Origin: Larkinella rosea
Lineage (GTDB): Bacteria > Bacteroidota > Bacteroidia > Cytophagales > Spirosomataceae
Length of the DNA stretch: 64,000 bases
Reading direction: 5' to 3'
Assembly (NCBI RefSeq): GCF_003858635.1
Contig: NZ_RQJO01000017.1
Coordinates: 241,941-305,940 of the forward strand
Shown: positions 8,297 through 18,172 of the stretch, one piece after another
How positions within the stretch are numbered: the stretch's first letter is position 1
Layout of the letters: every line of letters begins with the position of its first letter
Translations under genes and position numbers: made by a program
The notes under the pieces: model-generated
Told to the model about the DNA's origin: nothing
Database searches by the model: none
What the model saw: the letters and a program-made list of their open reading frames with translations, nothing else

Positions 8297-9013
8297 ATGT
8301 TAAAATGCGTGGTCATTGACGACGAATCGCTGGCGCAGGACATCCTGACCGACTACCTGGGGCGGCTGGATTTTGTGGGGCCGGTTCACAAATTTGGCAA
8401 TGCGCGGGAGGCTCTGGTGTACCTGGAAAACCACGAAGCCGAGGTGTTGTTTCTGGATATTGAAATGCCCGGCATGAACGGCATTGAGTTTCTGAAACTG
8501 CTGCCACATCCGCCCATTACGGTTTTCACCACTGCTTACCGTGACTATGCGTTTGAAGGCTTTGAACTGGGCGTGATCGACTTTCTGTTAAAACCCATTT
8601 CATACCCCCGGTTTTTACTGGCAATCGAAAAAATCCGGGATTTTCTGGCGCTGAAAGACCAGAATACCAAACTCGACGGCCCGACGGAAGAACCACTGGG
8701 ATCGGTTTTTGTAAAGAGTGGAGTCCAGCGCATCAAGCTGAATTTCGACGAAGTGACCCACATTCAGGGACTCAAGGATTACGCCATCATTTATACCCTG
8801 ACGGGCAAAATTGTGCTGAAGGGCTCAATCAAATTCATGCACGATATTTTCCCTCAAAACCGGTTCATCCGCGTCCATAAATCATTCATCGTAGCGGTTT
8901 CGCGCATCGCCCGCATGGAGCGCAACCGATTAATCATCAATAACAACCAGATTCCCATCGGCCGGAATTACAAGGAGGAAGTGGAACGGGTGCTGAAGAG
9001 GGTTGACCATTGA
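8297..9013 (+). CDS. LytTR-family response regulator
   Basis: A 238-residue two-domain regulator. The receiver domain (residues 1-120) has the acidic pair VIDDE, the phospho-acceptor Asp in LFLDIEMPGMNG and the conserved Lys in DFLLKPISYPRF. A LytTR DNA-binding domain follows from residue ~138 (VFVKSGVQRIKLNFDEVTHIQGLKDY, FIRVHKSFIV, IPIGRNYKEEVERVL). It is the probable partner of the kinase at 6134-7213. The repeated boxes at 5978-6055 are the natural candidates for its binding site. The stop codon overlaps the start of an intergenic palindrome. Confidence 0.92.
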   Translation: MLKCVVIDDESLAQDILTDYLGRLDFVGPVHKFGNAREALVYLENHEAEVLFLDIEMPGMNGIEFLKLLPHPPITVFTTAYRDYAFEGFELGVIDFLLKPISYPRFLLAIEKIRDFLALKDQNTKLDGPTEEPLGSVFVKSGVQRIKLNFDEVTHIQGLKDYAIIYTLTGKIVLKGSIKFMHDIFPQNRFIRVHKSFIVAVSRIARMERNRLIINNNQIPIGRNYKEEVERVLKRVDH

Positions 9014-9094
9014 CGATTGACCATCGACGATTGTCGATTCTTCTTCTGACATAATCTATCGTCGATGGTCAATCGTCAGCGGTCAATCGTCAAC
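9009..9094. repeat. Intergenic word-repeat palindrome, probable bidirectional terminator
   Basis: Perfect 21-bp inverted arms at 9011-9031 and 9058-9078 separated by a 26-base loop, followed by the segment CAGCGGTCAATCGTCAA also present at 5923-5939. It lies between two converging genes (LytTR regulator and cytochrome protein), so it could terminate both transcripts, though it lacks a clean T run. The words TTGACGATTGACC are reused several times within it. Confidence 0.6.
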
Positions 9095-9100
9095 TCCTTC

Positions 9101-11887
9101 TCACTCCTTCGTCACCACCTCATCCAGATTCAGCATGGCGTTGGCGGTGACAGCCAGGGCGGCCAGTTCGGGCGTGCCTTCGGAACAGGTGAGTAATTTC
9201 CGGGCTTCGTCGGGTTGCTGCTGGTAATGGCGTTGGGTCGTTTGGTACAATCTGGTCAAAACCGCCAGCTTGGCTTTGGATAAAGGGCGTAACATAATCC
9301 GCTGAAAACCGGCCTGAATCTGCTGTTCCGGTGTTTTTCCCTGGTACCGCATCCAATCCGCCAAATGTTGGGCGGCTTCCACGTAAACCGGATCGTTGAG
9401 CGTCACGAGGGCTTGCAGGGGCGTGTTGGTGCGTAACCGGCGCAACTGGCAGAACTCCCGGCTGGGACTGTCGAAGGTGATCATCGACGGATACGGCGCA
9501 GTGCGTTTCCAGTAGGTGTACAATGCCCGCCGGTAGCGATCTTCGCCCTGACTCAGTTTCCAGCTTTCCGGGCTGTAGGGCGACTGCCAGATGCCGTCGG
9601 GTTGCGCGGGCATCACACTCGGGCCAAACTGTTTTTTGCTCAGTAACCCACTGGCCGCCAGCGTCTGGTCGCGCACCTGCTCCGCCGTCAGCCGAACGCG
9701 CGGCCCCCGCATCAGAAACTTGTTCCAGGGATCATGGGCCAGGGCTTCGGGCGAAGCTTTGGAATGCTGTCGGTAGGTCGCCGACAGCGCCATTTTCTTC
9801 AGCAATTTCTTGACGCTCCAGTGGTCGGTTTCCATGAATTCGGCCGCCAGCCAGTCCAGCAACTCCTGGTGAGTGGGTGGAATGCCCTGGGTGCCAATGT
9901 CTTCGACGGTTTCAACAATACCGGTTCCGAACAACTGTTCCCAAAACCGATTGACGGCCACCCGCGCCGTCAGCGGATTCTGGCGATTGACCATCCAACG
10001 AGCTAATCCCAGGCGGTTTTTGGGCAGATTTTTGTCCATTGGCGGTAACGATTTGGGCACATCGGCACTCACCTTTTTGCCTTTGACCAGCCAGTTTCCG
10101 CGTTGAAAAACAAAGGTTTCCCGCACCTGATCACCGGTATTTTCCTGCATGACGGGCAACAATTCGGCTTTGGCGTTCAAAATTTCGGTCAGCTTGTGAT
10201 CCATATCGCCCAGGATCGTTGCGGGCTGGCCGGGCAAAGCGGGCTGCAGCGAAACCCATTTCACCATCACCCAATCCTGTGGACTTTTCGGATTACTGAG
10301 CGTCAGGTATAAATGATGCCGTCCTGAAACATTCGGAAGAGCAAAAACCAGCGTCGTATCGCGCCACGGACTCCCGGTTTTGGGAACCGGTTGCTGCAGC
10401 AAAACCGGGCCGTCGGGGCTGTCCTGATGAACGGTCATGACGGCTTTTTCAGCCTTGGTTCCCCACGCGATAATCAGGCGGTTTTTGCCGTTGAGGTCCA
10501 TGTCTTTCATTCGCGCCGAACCCTTATCCTGAATGGCCGTATACATGGCTCCCATCAGCGACGCATTAACGTACTGATCGAAATAATGCGAATTGACCTT
10601 CGGTTCGGTGAGTCTCGTCAGCCGGTCAGCCATTTTGGTCTGTTGCGGATTTGCCGCGCGCTGGCTCACCCAGGCATGTAACTCTTGCACTTTGACCGAG
10701 TCGGCTTCTTTGTAAAACCGCAGGGTTGGTGTATCGCTGGGCACGTCTTCGTCGCGGGTGTTGTTGAAGAATGCCATGTATTTGTAATACTCGTCGTGCG
10801 TGAACGGATCGTACGGATGGCTGTGACATTGGACGCAGCCAAACGTAGTTCCCTGCCAGACGTCCCAGGTCGTGTTGACGCGATCGATAACCGCAGCCAC
10901 CCGATACTCTTCGTCCTGTGTCCCACCTTCGTCGTTCGTCATCGTGTTTCGATGAAAACCGGTCGCAATCAGTTGGTTATCGGTTGGCGGTTCGCCGTTG
11001 CGATTTGGGAGTAGATCGCCCGCCAATTGTTCGACGGTAAACTGGTCGAACGGTTTGTCTTCGTTGAAGGCTTTGATCAGCCAGTCGCGGTAGCGCCACA
11101 TCGGGCGCGACAGATCCGCTTCGTAGCCTTTGGTATCGGCATAGCGGGCCAGATCCAGCCACATGCCGGTCCAGCGCTCGCCGTAGGCCGGGTTGGCCAG
11201 CGCCCGATCGACCATTTTTTCGTAGGCATTCGGCGACTTATCGTTCAGGAAATCCACCACATCCTGTTCGGTGGGCGGCAAACCGGTTAAGTCGAGCGAA
11301 ACCCGGCGAATGAGCGTGATTTTATCGGCTTCGGGCGACGGTTTCAGCGATCCGGCCAAGCCTTTTTCGTGCGAAATTTTATCCAGTACAAAGTGATCGA
11401 TTTCGTTTTTGGCCCACTTCAGCTCGTCGTTTTCCACCACGCCCAGGCGCGACCAGAACGTCCCGATCTTCGGCACCTCCGGTTTCGTAACCGGTTCATA
11501 CGCCCAGTGTTTGCCCCAGTCGGCGCCCTGATTGATCCAGGTACGAAGCAGTTCGATTTCTTCTTTTTTCAAAGGCGGAGCTTCCAGCGGCATCCGCTCT
11601 TCGGGGTCGGTGAGCGTCAACCGGCGGATCAGCTCGCTGGCGTCGGCGTTGCCGGGAACAATCGCGTGTTTGCCGGATTTGGCTTTCGCAAGGGCTTCGT
11701 GTTCAAAGAGTAAGCTGAAATCCGATGCTTTTTTGACGCCACCGTGGCAGGCAATGCAGTTTTTGTTAAGCAGCGGTTTGATCTGCGTATTGAAATCGAC
11801 GCGGTCTTCCCGCATCGTGAGCCAGGCCACCGACGAAAGTGTAAGCAGAACAACAAGCGCAATACTTAATCGAAATAACGGTTTCAT
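9101..11887 (-). CDS. PSD1/PSCyt (DUF1553/DUF1549) planctomycete-type cytochrome c domain protein
   Basis: A 928-residue secreted or membrane-anchored protein with an N-terminal hydrophobic segment (residues 5-24). A c-type haem motif CIACH lies near residue 45 inside the PSCyt1 domain (VDFNTQIKPLLNKNCIACHGG, IRRLTLTDPEERMPLEAPPL). The PSCyt2/DUF1549 domain follows (IRRVSLDLTGLPPTEQDVVDFL; PAYGERWTGMWLDLARYADTKG) and contains a second CVQCHSHPYDPF motif. A C-terminal PSD1/DUF1553 domain completes it (PLTARVAVNRFWEQLFGTGIVETVEDIG; TFDSPSREFCQLRRLRTNTPLQALVTLNDP). Such genes usually sit beside a DUF1501 partner; none is present here. Suggested roles are periplasmic redox steps in polysaccharide or sulfated-sugar catabolism, but no member's reaction can be assigned from sequence. 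Confidence 0.9.
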   Translation of the reverse strand: MKPLFRLSIALVVLLTLSSVAWLTMREDRVDFNTQIKPLLNKNCIACHGGVKKASDFSLLFEHEALAKAKSGKHAIVPGNADASELIRRLTLTDPEERMPLEAPPLKKEEIELLRTWINQGADWGKHWAYEPVTKPEVPKIGTFWSRLGVVENDELKWAKNEIDHFVLDKISHEKGLAGSLKPSPEADKITLIRRVSLDLTGLPPTEQDVVDFLNDKSPNAYEKMVDRALANPAYGERWTGMWLDLARYADTKGYEADLSRPMWRYRDWLIKAFNEDKPFDQFTVEQLAGDLLPNRNGEPPTDNQLIATGFHRNTMTNDEGGTQDEEYRVAAVIDRVNTTWDVWQGTTFGCVQCHSHPYDPFTHDEYYKYMAFFNNTRDEDVPSDTPTLRFYKEADSVKVQELHAWVSQRAANPQQTKMADRLTRLTEPKVNSHYFDQYVNASLMGAMYTAIQDKGSARMKDMDLNGKNRLIIAWGTKAEKAVMTVHQDSPDGPVLLQQPVPKTGSPWRDTTLVFALPNVSGRHHLYLTLSNPKSPQDWVMVKWVSLQPALPGQPATILGDMDHKLTEILNAKAELLPVMQENTGDQVRETFVFQRGNWLVKGKKVSADVPKSLPPMDKNLPKNRLGLARWMVNRQNPLTARVAVNRFWEQLFGTGIVETVEDIGTQGIPPTHQELLDWLAAEFMETDHWSVKKLLKKMALSATYRQHSKASPEALAHDPWNKFLMRGPRVRLTAEQVRDQTLAASGLLSKKQFGPSVMPAQPDGIWQSPYSPESWKLSQGEDRYRRALYTYWKRTAPYPSMITFDSPSREFCQLRRLRTNTPLQALVTLNDPVYVEAAQHLADWMRYQGKTPEQQIQAGFQRIMLRPLSKAKLAVLTRLYQTTQRHYQQQPDEARKLLTCSEGTPELAALAVTANAMLNLDEVVTKE

Positions 11888-12028
11888 GATACGAGCAGTA
11901 GCGAATGGGCGGCTTTACATGAAAAGACAGACCGGCTTTAAAAATACTAAAATATACCCAAAACTGCCTGTTTTCTTCCTTTTTTGTGCCGTATTTTGCC
12001 GACCAATCACCCCATTTTTACCGGTATC

Positions 12029-12592
12029 ATGGAGTTTTTTGACCAGCATTTCGATCCGACGACGGGCGCGCCCGACGCCTTTCCGTACCACGATTTTGAG
12101 CAGTGTACCTTCAAAAATCTCCCGTTGGGTAAAGCCGTGCTGGCCAATTCGAATTTTGTCAATTGCCGGTTTGAAAGCTGTAATCTGGATCTGGCGCTGG
12201 TGAAAGGGACCAAATTCAACGACGTAAGTTTCGTGAAATGCACGCTGGTCGGGGTTAATTTTGAGCATTGCAATCCGTTTGCGTTCTCGGTCGGTTTTGA
12301 AGAATGCAACCTCGATCAGAGCTATTTTTTCAATCGCAACCTCAAAAAAACGAAGCTGATCGGGTGTTCGCTGAAAGGAGCCAGTTTCATCAATTGCGAT
12401 CTGGCCGGGGCGGTTTTTAAAGATTGCAACCTGGAACTGACGGTTTTTGTCAATAACACGCTGACGCAGGTCGATTTTTCGACTTCGTATAACCTGACGC
12501 TGGACCCGGAACAGAACAAGCTGAAAAAGGCAAAATTTTCGCTCCACAGCCTGCCCGGTTTGCTGACCAAGTACGATCTGGTGATCCGCTAG
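12029..12592 (+). CDS. Qnr-like pentapeptide-repeat protein
   Basis: A 187-residue cytoplasmic protein. The start at ATG 12029 (MEFFDQHFDP) is preferred over ATG 11984 because the family begins there and the upstream residues are not conserved in style. From residue ~25 nearly every fifth residue is Phe or Leu in the A(D/N)LXX pattern (FEQCTFKNLPL, FVNCRFESCNLDLALV, FEECNLDQSYF, FKDCNLELTVF). The end, LDPEQNKLKKAKFSLHSLPGLLTKYDLVI, matches the C-terminal dimerisation segment of Qnr and Qnr-like proteins. Qnr proteins mimic DNA and protect gyrase; whether this one affects quinolone sensitivity is untested. It is 11 bases upstream of a LysR-type regulator gene, so co-transcription is likely. 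Confidence 0.85.
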   Translation: MEFFDQHFDPTTGAPDAFPYHDFEQCTFKNLPLGKAVLANSNFVNCRFESCNLDLALVKGTKFNDVSFVKCTLVGVNFEHCNPFAFSVGFEECNLDQSYFFNRNLKKTKLIGCSLKGASFINCDLAGAVFKDCNLELTVFVNNTLTQVDFSTSYNLTLDPEQNKLKKAKFSLHSLPGLLTKYDLVIR

Positions 12593-12603
12593 CCGAAAAC
12601 CGT

Positions 12604-13509
12604 ATGCTGTCTTTTCGACACAAACTTTTTGCAGAAGTGGCCCGGCAATTAAGCTTTACCAAAGCCAGCCAGACGTTGTTCATCAGCCAGTCGGCCCTGA
12701 GCAAACACGTCAAAGCGCTGGAGTTTTTCTACAAAACCGCCCTGTTTGAGCGGCACGGCAACAGCATCAGTTTAACCCGAGCCGGTCAGATTCTGTACAC
12801 TAAACTACTGGAAGCGGGCGAGTTGCAAAACGAATTGCATCAGGAACTCCAGCTTGTCAACGAGAATTTCCAGCCGCCTACCGGCCTGGCCATCGGAGCC
12901 AGCACCACCATTACGCTGTACGTGCTCCCACCGGTTTTATCGACGTATTTACGGCAACATCCCGCAATTCGGATCAGCGTGCTCAACCGCAATTCCGACA
13001 CCATCCAGAAAGCCCTGATCGATCACGAAATCGATGTCGGGATTGTGGAAAGCATCACCCGCCTGACCACACTAACCTACGTTCCGTTCATGACCGATGA
13101 CGTGCTGGCGGTTTGCTCCCGAAATAGCCCGCTGCGCGAACGAACCCTAACGGTTCAGGACCTGCCAGGTATTCCGCTGGCATTGCGGGAAACCGGTTCC
13201 GGCACCCTGGCGGTGGTGGAAAAAGCCTTGGAAAAGAAAGGCGTCAGCCTGTCGAACTTGCAGGTTCTGATTCGGCTGGGCGGCACGGAAGCCCTGAAAA
13301 ACTTCGTGCTGGCTGACACCTGCCTGGCGTTTATGCCCAAGCGGGCGATCCTGAAAGAGCTGGCTGACGGTGAGCTGGTTGAAGTGCCAATCCGCGATCT
13401 GAACGTTCAGCGGGAATTTTACTTTATCCAACGAAAAGGCACCGAAAACAACCGGCTCGTGAATGAGTTTATTCGATTCACGAAACGCCATTATTCCCTT
13501 TTGGCATAA
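12604..13509 (+). CDS. LysR-family transcriptional regulator
   Basis: A 301-residue regulator. The N-terminal winged helix-turn-helix (residues 3-62) reads FRHKLFAEVARQLSFTKASQTLFISQSALSKHVKALE, typical of LysR. The periplasmic-binding-protein-like effector domain spans residues ~90-295 (GLAIGASTTITLYVLPPVLSTYLRQHPAIRISVLN). The tail LGGTEALKNFVLADTCLAFMPKRAI resembles CysB/CysL-type members, in which this segment follows changes in sulfur or one-carbon metabolites, but the effector cannot be assigned. Neighbours are a pentapeptide-repeat gene upstream and threonine synthase 67 bases downstream on the same strand; control of either is possible but unproven. Confidence 0.9.
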   Translation: MLSFRHKLFAEVARQLSFTKASQTLFISQSALSKHVKALEFFYKTALFERHGNSISLTRAGQILYTKLLEAGELQNELHQELQLVNENFQPPTGLAIGASTTITLYVLPPVLSTYLRQHPAIRISVLNRNSDTIQKALIDHEIDVGIVESITRLTTLTYVPFMTDDVLAVCSRNSPLRERTLTVQDLPGIPLALRETGSGTLAVVEKALEKKGVSLSNLQVLIRLGGTEALKNFVLADTCLAFMPKRAILKELADGELVEVPIRDLNVQREFYFIQRKGTENNRLVNEFIRFTKRHYSLLA

Positions 13510-13576
13510 CCCATCTCAAAACGTCGTTTGCTTCCTTCTGGGCGGGCTTTCAATTTGCGGAAAAATACAGCCAACC

Positions 13577-14779
<1,203 letters not shown>

Positions 14780-14782
14780 TAA

Positions 14783-14863
14783 ATGTAAAATGACGAATAT
14801 CGAATGAAAAAGTAATTTGGCGCGTCTGAATCACTTTTACATTCGATATTCGTCATTTTACAT
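14783..14863. terminator. Large perfect palindrome after threonine synthase (probable terminator)
   Basis: Arms of 24 bp (14783-14806 and 14840-14863) are perfect reverse complements around a 33-base loop. The arms are built from the words ATGTAAAATG, ACGAAT and CGAATG. It starts 3 bases after the threonine synthase stop codon. A similar AATGTAAAA-based palindrome lies at 58276-58322. Confidence 0.65.
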
Positions 14864-15230
14864 CTTTACTGTACGAAGGATTTAAAAACGATTGGTAAAA
14901 CGAGTTTTCTTTCCTTTTATCGGGTCACGGTTTTTGCCAAACGGTATCGATGCCAAGCCGATGGCTGTTTGTCCGCTACGCGGCCCCACTGCCATCACTT
15001 ACATTAAAAGAGAAGAGACGACATTCAAATTTTAAAGACGGTTTCGTCAGAAAATCCAGGAAGATTATAGCAAAACGTAACCTTCGTGCACTACTGATTT
15101 TACATTTATCATTCTTTTACCTGCCAATCCCGGTTTTTGACCGACAAAAAGCCCCGGTTGGCAGAACGGTTTTTGAGGAGGAGGGAAGTTCCGGCAAATT
15201 TGATGACGTTTCAATCCAATTTACAACATC
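14864..15230. other. Intergenic region without a recognisable gene
   Basis: 367 bases between the palindrome after threonine synthase and the serine hydrolase start. A 94-codon frame (14950-15234) overlaps the next gene and has no recognisable composition or motif, so I do not call it. The region should hold the promoter for the serine hydrolase-kinase-regulator operon, but I see no clear TAnnTTTG element close to the start. Confidence 0.5.
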
Positions 15231-16334
15231 ATGAAAAAGCTCCTTATTCTCGTCGCACTGCCGTTTCTTCATCCGGTTTTTGGGCAATCCGGCGGACCCA
15301 TCAAAGACAAAGCGTATCGGCAGGCGATTCAGCGGGCTGAGCGGTTTGTAGACTCATTGCGCATCAAACAGGACATTCCGGGCATTTCGGTGTGCGTCGG
15401 AACCGCCGGAAAAATTCTGTGGGCGGAAGGTTTCGGTTTTGCCGATCTGGAAGCGCAACGGCCCGTGACGATTGCGTCTAAATTCCGCATGGGTTCGGTT
15501 TCCAAATCCATTACCTCACTGGCCGTCGGTAAACTGGTGGAAGATGGTAAACTGGACCCCGACGCGCCGGTTCAGCAGTATGTTCCCGGTTTTCCGGCGA
15601 AAAAATATCCGTTCACACCCCGCCAACTGGCGACGCACACCGCCGGAATCCGTCATTACCGGAACAGCGATCCGCTGGCGTGCCCGAAACGGTATGCGAA
15701 CGTGCAGGACGGACTGACGATCTTCAATCAGGACAGCCTCTTATTCAAACCGGGTACGGCGTTCAATTACTCGACCTACGGTTATTCGCTGCTGAGTGCG
15801 GTGATCGAAGCGGCCAGCCAGACCGATTTTCTGTCGTACATGCAGCGGGCGGTTTTTACGCCATACGGCATGACCAGCACTGGCGCGGATTTCAGCGACA
15901 GTATCGTCACAAACCGGGTGAGGTTTTATGAACACCAGGGCAAACAACGGGTCAACGCGCCCCAGGTCGATAACAGCTACAAATGGGCGGGCGGGGGCCT
16001 GCTGTCCACGCCGGTGGATCTGGTGAAAATGTGCGGCAGCGGTTTGCTGCGACCCACCACGCTTCGGAAAGAAACCGTGGCTTTGCTGTTTACTCCGCAG
16101 CTGCTGGCGAATGGCAAAAACACGCAATACGGTTTTGGCTGGCGCATCGGAACCGGTCGGCAGGGCCGCAAGATTGTTCACCACGGCGGGTTGATCGACG
16201 GTGGCCGAACGTTCCTGTTGCTGTATCCGGAAAATGACCTGATCGTGGCCATCACCGCCAATATGAGTGGAGTAACCATCAATCAGCCGGAAGTCGAAAC
16301 CATTGCGGACTACTTTTTTGCGAACAACCGATGA
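15231..16334 (+). CDS. Secreted serine beta-lactamase-family hydrolase
   Basis: A 367-residue protein with a signal peptide (MKKLLILVALPFLHPVFGQS). The beta-lactamase (PF00144) fold shows the nucleophile motif SVSK (RMGSVSKSITSLAVGKLVEDGKL) near residue 90 and the second catalytic motif as FNYSTYGYSLLSAV. The third motif is HHGG (KIVHHGGLIDGGRTFLLLYPE) in place of KTG. The YST form of the second motif, rather than YAN/YSN, resembles LACTB-type hydrolases and argues for peptidase or esterase activity over drug resistance. The last 4 bases overlap the start of the sensor kinase gene (ATGA), so the three genes form one operon. It may process an envelope substrate whose state the kinase senses. 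Confidence 0.9.
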   Translation: MKKLLILVALPFLHPVFGQSGGPIKDKAYRQAIQRAERFVDSLRIKQDIPGISVCVGTAGKILWAEGFGFADLEAQRPVTIASKFRMGSVSKSITSLAVGKLVEDGKLDPDAPVQQYVPGFPAKKYPFTPRQLATHTAGIRHYRNSDPLACPKRYANVQDGLTIFNQDSLLFKPGTAFNYSTYGYSLLSAVIEAASQTDFLSYMQRAVFTPYGMTSTGADFSDSIVTNRVRFYEHQGKQRVNAPQVDNSYKWAGGGLLSTPVDLVKMCGSGLLRPTTLRKETVALLFTPQLLANGKNTQYGFGWRIGTGRQGRKIVHHGGLIDGGRTFLLLYPENDLIVAITANMSGVTINQPEVETIADYFFANNR

Positions 16335-17413
16335 ACACGTCGATCATAAAGCTCCTGCACCTTGGTTACTGGTTGTTCTACTGCCTGGTCATCACCTTTC
16401 TTTTTGTCCTTTCCAGCGATGGTATCCAACCGGCATTTGAAAATTGGGACGATTGGCTGATCATTCTGGCGACCATGCTTCTCACCGGATTCATCAGTTT
16501 TTACGCTTTTTACGGGTGGCTGGTGCCGCGTTATTTGAAAAATCGGCAACTACAGCAGTTCCTCCGTTGGGGATTGGGAGTGAGCATCGCCATTACGGGG
16601 TTGATTATCGCGTTCGTGATCGCCGGGCTTTCGGTGGTCGTATCCGTGGTCTTTGGAAAGGTTTTCTTCGTTTCGGTTTCCTTCGGCGAATTATTTTTTT
16701 TACTGATTGGCAGTGCGTTGGTTGCGGTTATGAATGGTTTGCTTGGCACGGTTATTCGGGGTTTCATCATGTGGTATCAGGATATTCACGTGAAGGAGAT
16801 GCTGGCCAACAAGACGTTACGAACCGAACTGGCTTTGCTAAAGGCCCAGATTAATCCGCATTTTCTGTTTAACACGCTCAATAACATTGATATCCTGATC
16901 GAGCGGGATGCGCCGAGGGCGTCGTTGTACCTGAACAAACTATCGGATTTGCTCCGGTTTGTGCTGTACGAAACCCAGGCCGAGCAGATTCCGTTGACGC
17001 AGGAACTGGAATACATCCAAAAGTACATCGAGTTACAGAAAATCCGGACCACCAACGAGCACTACGTCACGTTACAAATCGACGGAGAGCCGGACGGTTT
17101 ACTGATTCCACCGATGCTTTTTGTGCCGTATCTCGAAAATGCGTTCAAGTACGCGACCAACAAAAAGGTCAATAACGCAATTCGTATTCAGATCAGGGTG
17201 AACAGTGAACAGATTCATTTTCAGTGTGTCAACGTGATCGACAAGGGAAAAACCGCCCAGCATGCGCCCGGCGGCCTGGGAAATGACCTGATCCGGCAGC
17301 GGTTGACGCTGTTATACCCGAACAAACACACGTTAACCATCCGGCACACCGGCGACGACTATTCGGTTGATTTGCTGGTTCCTGTAAAAACCCATGAATT
17401 GTCTCCTCATTGA
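16331..17413 (+). CDS. LytS/YehU-type sensor histidine kinase
   Basis: A 360-residue membrane kinase. Four hydrophobic segments lie at roughly residues 8-28, 42-64, 80-105 and 115-145. The His_kinase domain begins at LALLKAQINPHFLFNTLNNIDIL with the phospho-accepting His near residue 178. The nucleotide-binding region has PPMLFVPYLENAFKYAT and GGLGNDLIRQRLTLLYPNKH. Its start overlaps the hydrolase stop (ATGA) and its end overlaps the regulator start by 20 bases, so translation is probably coupled. It is paralogous in layout to the kinase at 6134-7213 but clearly different in sequence. Confidence 0.92.
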   Translation: MNTSIIKLLHLGYWLFYCLVITFLFVLSSDGIQPAFENWDDWLIILATMLLTGFISFYAFYGWLVPRYLKNRQLQQFLRWGLGVSIAITGLIIAFVIAGLSVVVSVVFGKVFFVSVSFGELFFLLIGSALVAVMNGLLGTVIRGFIMWYQDIHVKEMLANKTLRTELALLKAQINPHFLFNTLNNIDILIERDAPRASLYLNKLSDLLRFVLYETQAEQIPLTQELEYIQKYIELQKIRTTNEHYVTLQIDGEPDGLLIPPMLFVPYLENAFKYATNKKVNNAIRIQIRVNSEQIHFQCVNVIDKGKTAQHAPGGLGNDLIRQRLTLLYPNKHTLTIRHTGDDYSVDLLVPVKTHELSPH

Positions 17414-18080
17414 AGATGAACCCCTGGCCATGTTGCGGCTGAAAGAGTACGTGCAGCGGGTTCCGTTTTTGCAGCTTTGTTTTGCGGTCGATAACGGGCT
17501 GGAAGCCCTTCCATTGCTGCAGCGCGAGAAGATTGACCTGGTTTTTCTGGATATTGAAATGGACGGTTTTACGGGAATCCAATTGCTGGAAGCCTTGCCC
17601 AACCGTCCCGCCGTAATTCTGACGACGGCTTTTGATCAATACGCGCTCAAGGCCTTTGACTTACAGGTCGTTGATTATCTGCTGAAACCGTACACCTTCG
17701 AGCGGTTTTTGCAGGCTGTAGTGCGGGCGCAGGAAAAGCTGAAAACCGCTCCGGCCGAAAACCGCAACGCCTTTCTGTTCGTCAAAACCGAATACCGCCT
17801 TCAGAAAGTCAACTTCAATGACATTCTGTACATCGAAGGCATGCGCGACTACCGGCGCGTTCATACGGTAGCCGAAAAAATCATGACGCTCGAAACCTTC
17901 GGGGAACTGGAACAGAAGTTGCCCCGCCCGCCATTCTGCCGGGTTCACAAATCGTACTTGGTGTCGCTGGATAAAATCGAGTCCGTCGAACGCGACCGCA
18001 TCAAACTGGGCAAGGCGGTTATTCCGGTTTCAGACACCTACCGGGAGCGGTTTTATCAGGTGATCGGGCGGGCGCTCTAA
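17394..18080 (+). CDS. LytTR-family response regulator
   Basis: A 228-residue regulator. The receiver domain shows LIEDEPLA, the acceptor Asp in LVFLDIEMDGFTG near residue 53 and Lys in DYLLKPYTFERF. The LytTR domain begins near residue 125 (LFVKTEYRLQKVNFNDILYIEGMRDY) and contains FCRVHKSYLVSL and IPVSDTYRERFYQV. It overlaps the end of the kinase gene, completing the hydrolase-kinase-regulator operon. A strong hairpin at 18106-18147 follows. Confidence 0.93.
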   Translation: MNCLLIEDEPLAMLRLKEYVQRVPFLQLCFAVDNGLEALPLLQREKIDLVFLDIEMDGFTGIQLLEALPNRPAVILTTAFDQYALKAFDLQVVDYLLKPYTFERFLQAVVRAQEKLKTAPAENRNAFLFVKTEYRLQKVNFNDILYIEGMRDYRRVHTVAEKIMTLETFGELEQKLPRPPFCRVHKSYLVSLDKIESVERDRIKLGKAVIPVSDTYRERFYQVIGRAL

Positions 18081-18105
18081 TTACAACAGCTTGACTTTTC
18101 GTATA

Positions 18106-18147
18106 AAAGCCGCAGGGGCAACTTCAACGAGTTGCCCCTGCGGCTTT
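18106..18147. terminator. Bidirectional terminator hairpin
   Basis: Perfect 18-bp arms (AAAGCCGCAGGGGCAACT at 18106-18123 and its complement at 18130-18147) with a 6-base loop, between the stop of the LytTR regulator and the stop of the convergent CotH gene. GC-rich stem with A/T ends on both sides suits termination in both directions. Confidence 0.85.
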
Positions 18148-18172
18148 GACGTCTGGAGGTTGTCCCGCTTCG

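Noticed and set aside
12029..12592. Pentapeptide protein considered as a lanthipeptide-type immunity or toxin component
   Set aside because: It is 29 kb from the cluster and carries the Qnr-type C-terminus; nothing links it to the peptide genes.
14950..15234. 94-codon frame in the gap before the serine hydrolase
   Set aside because: No signal, domain or codon pattern, and it runs into the hydrolase start; more likely untranslated.
15231..16334. Serine hydrolase considered as an antibiotic-resistance beta-lactamase
   Set aside because: Second motif is YST and third is HHGG, as in LACTB-type peptidases/esterases; coupling to a sensor kinase does not support class C beta-lactamase function.
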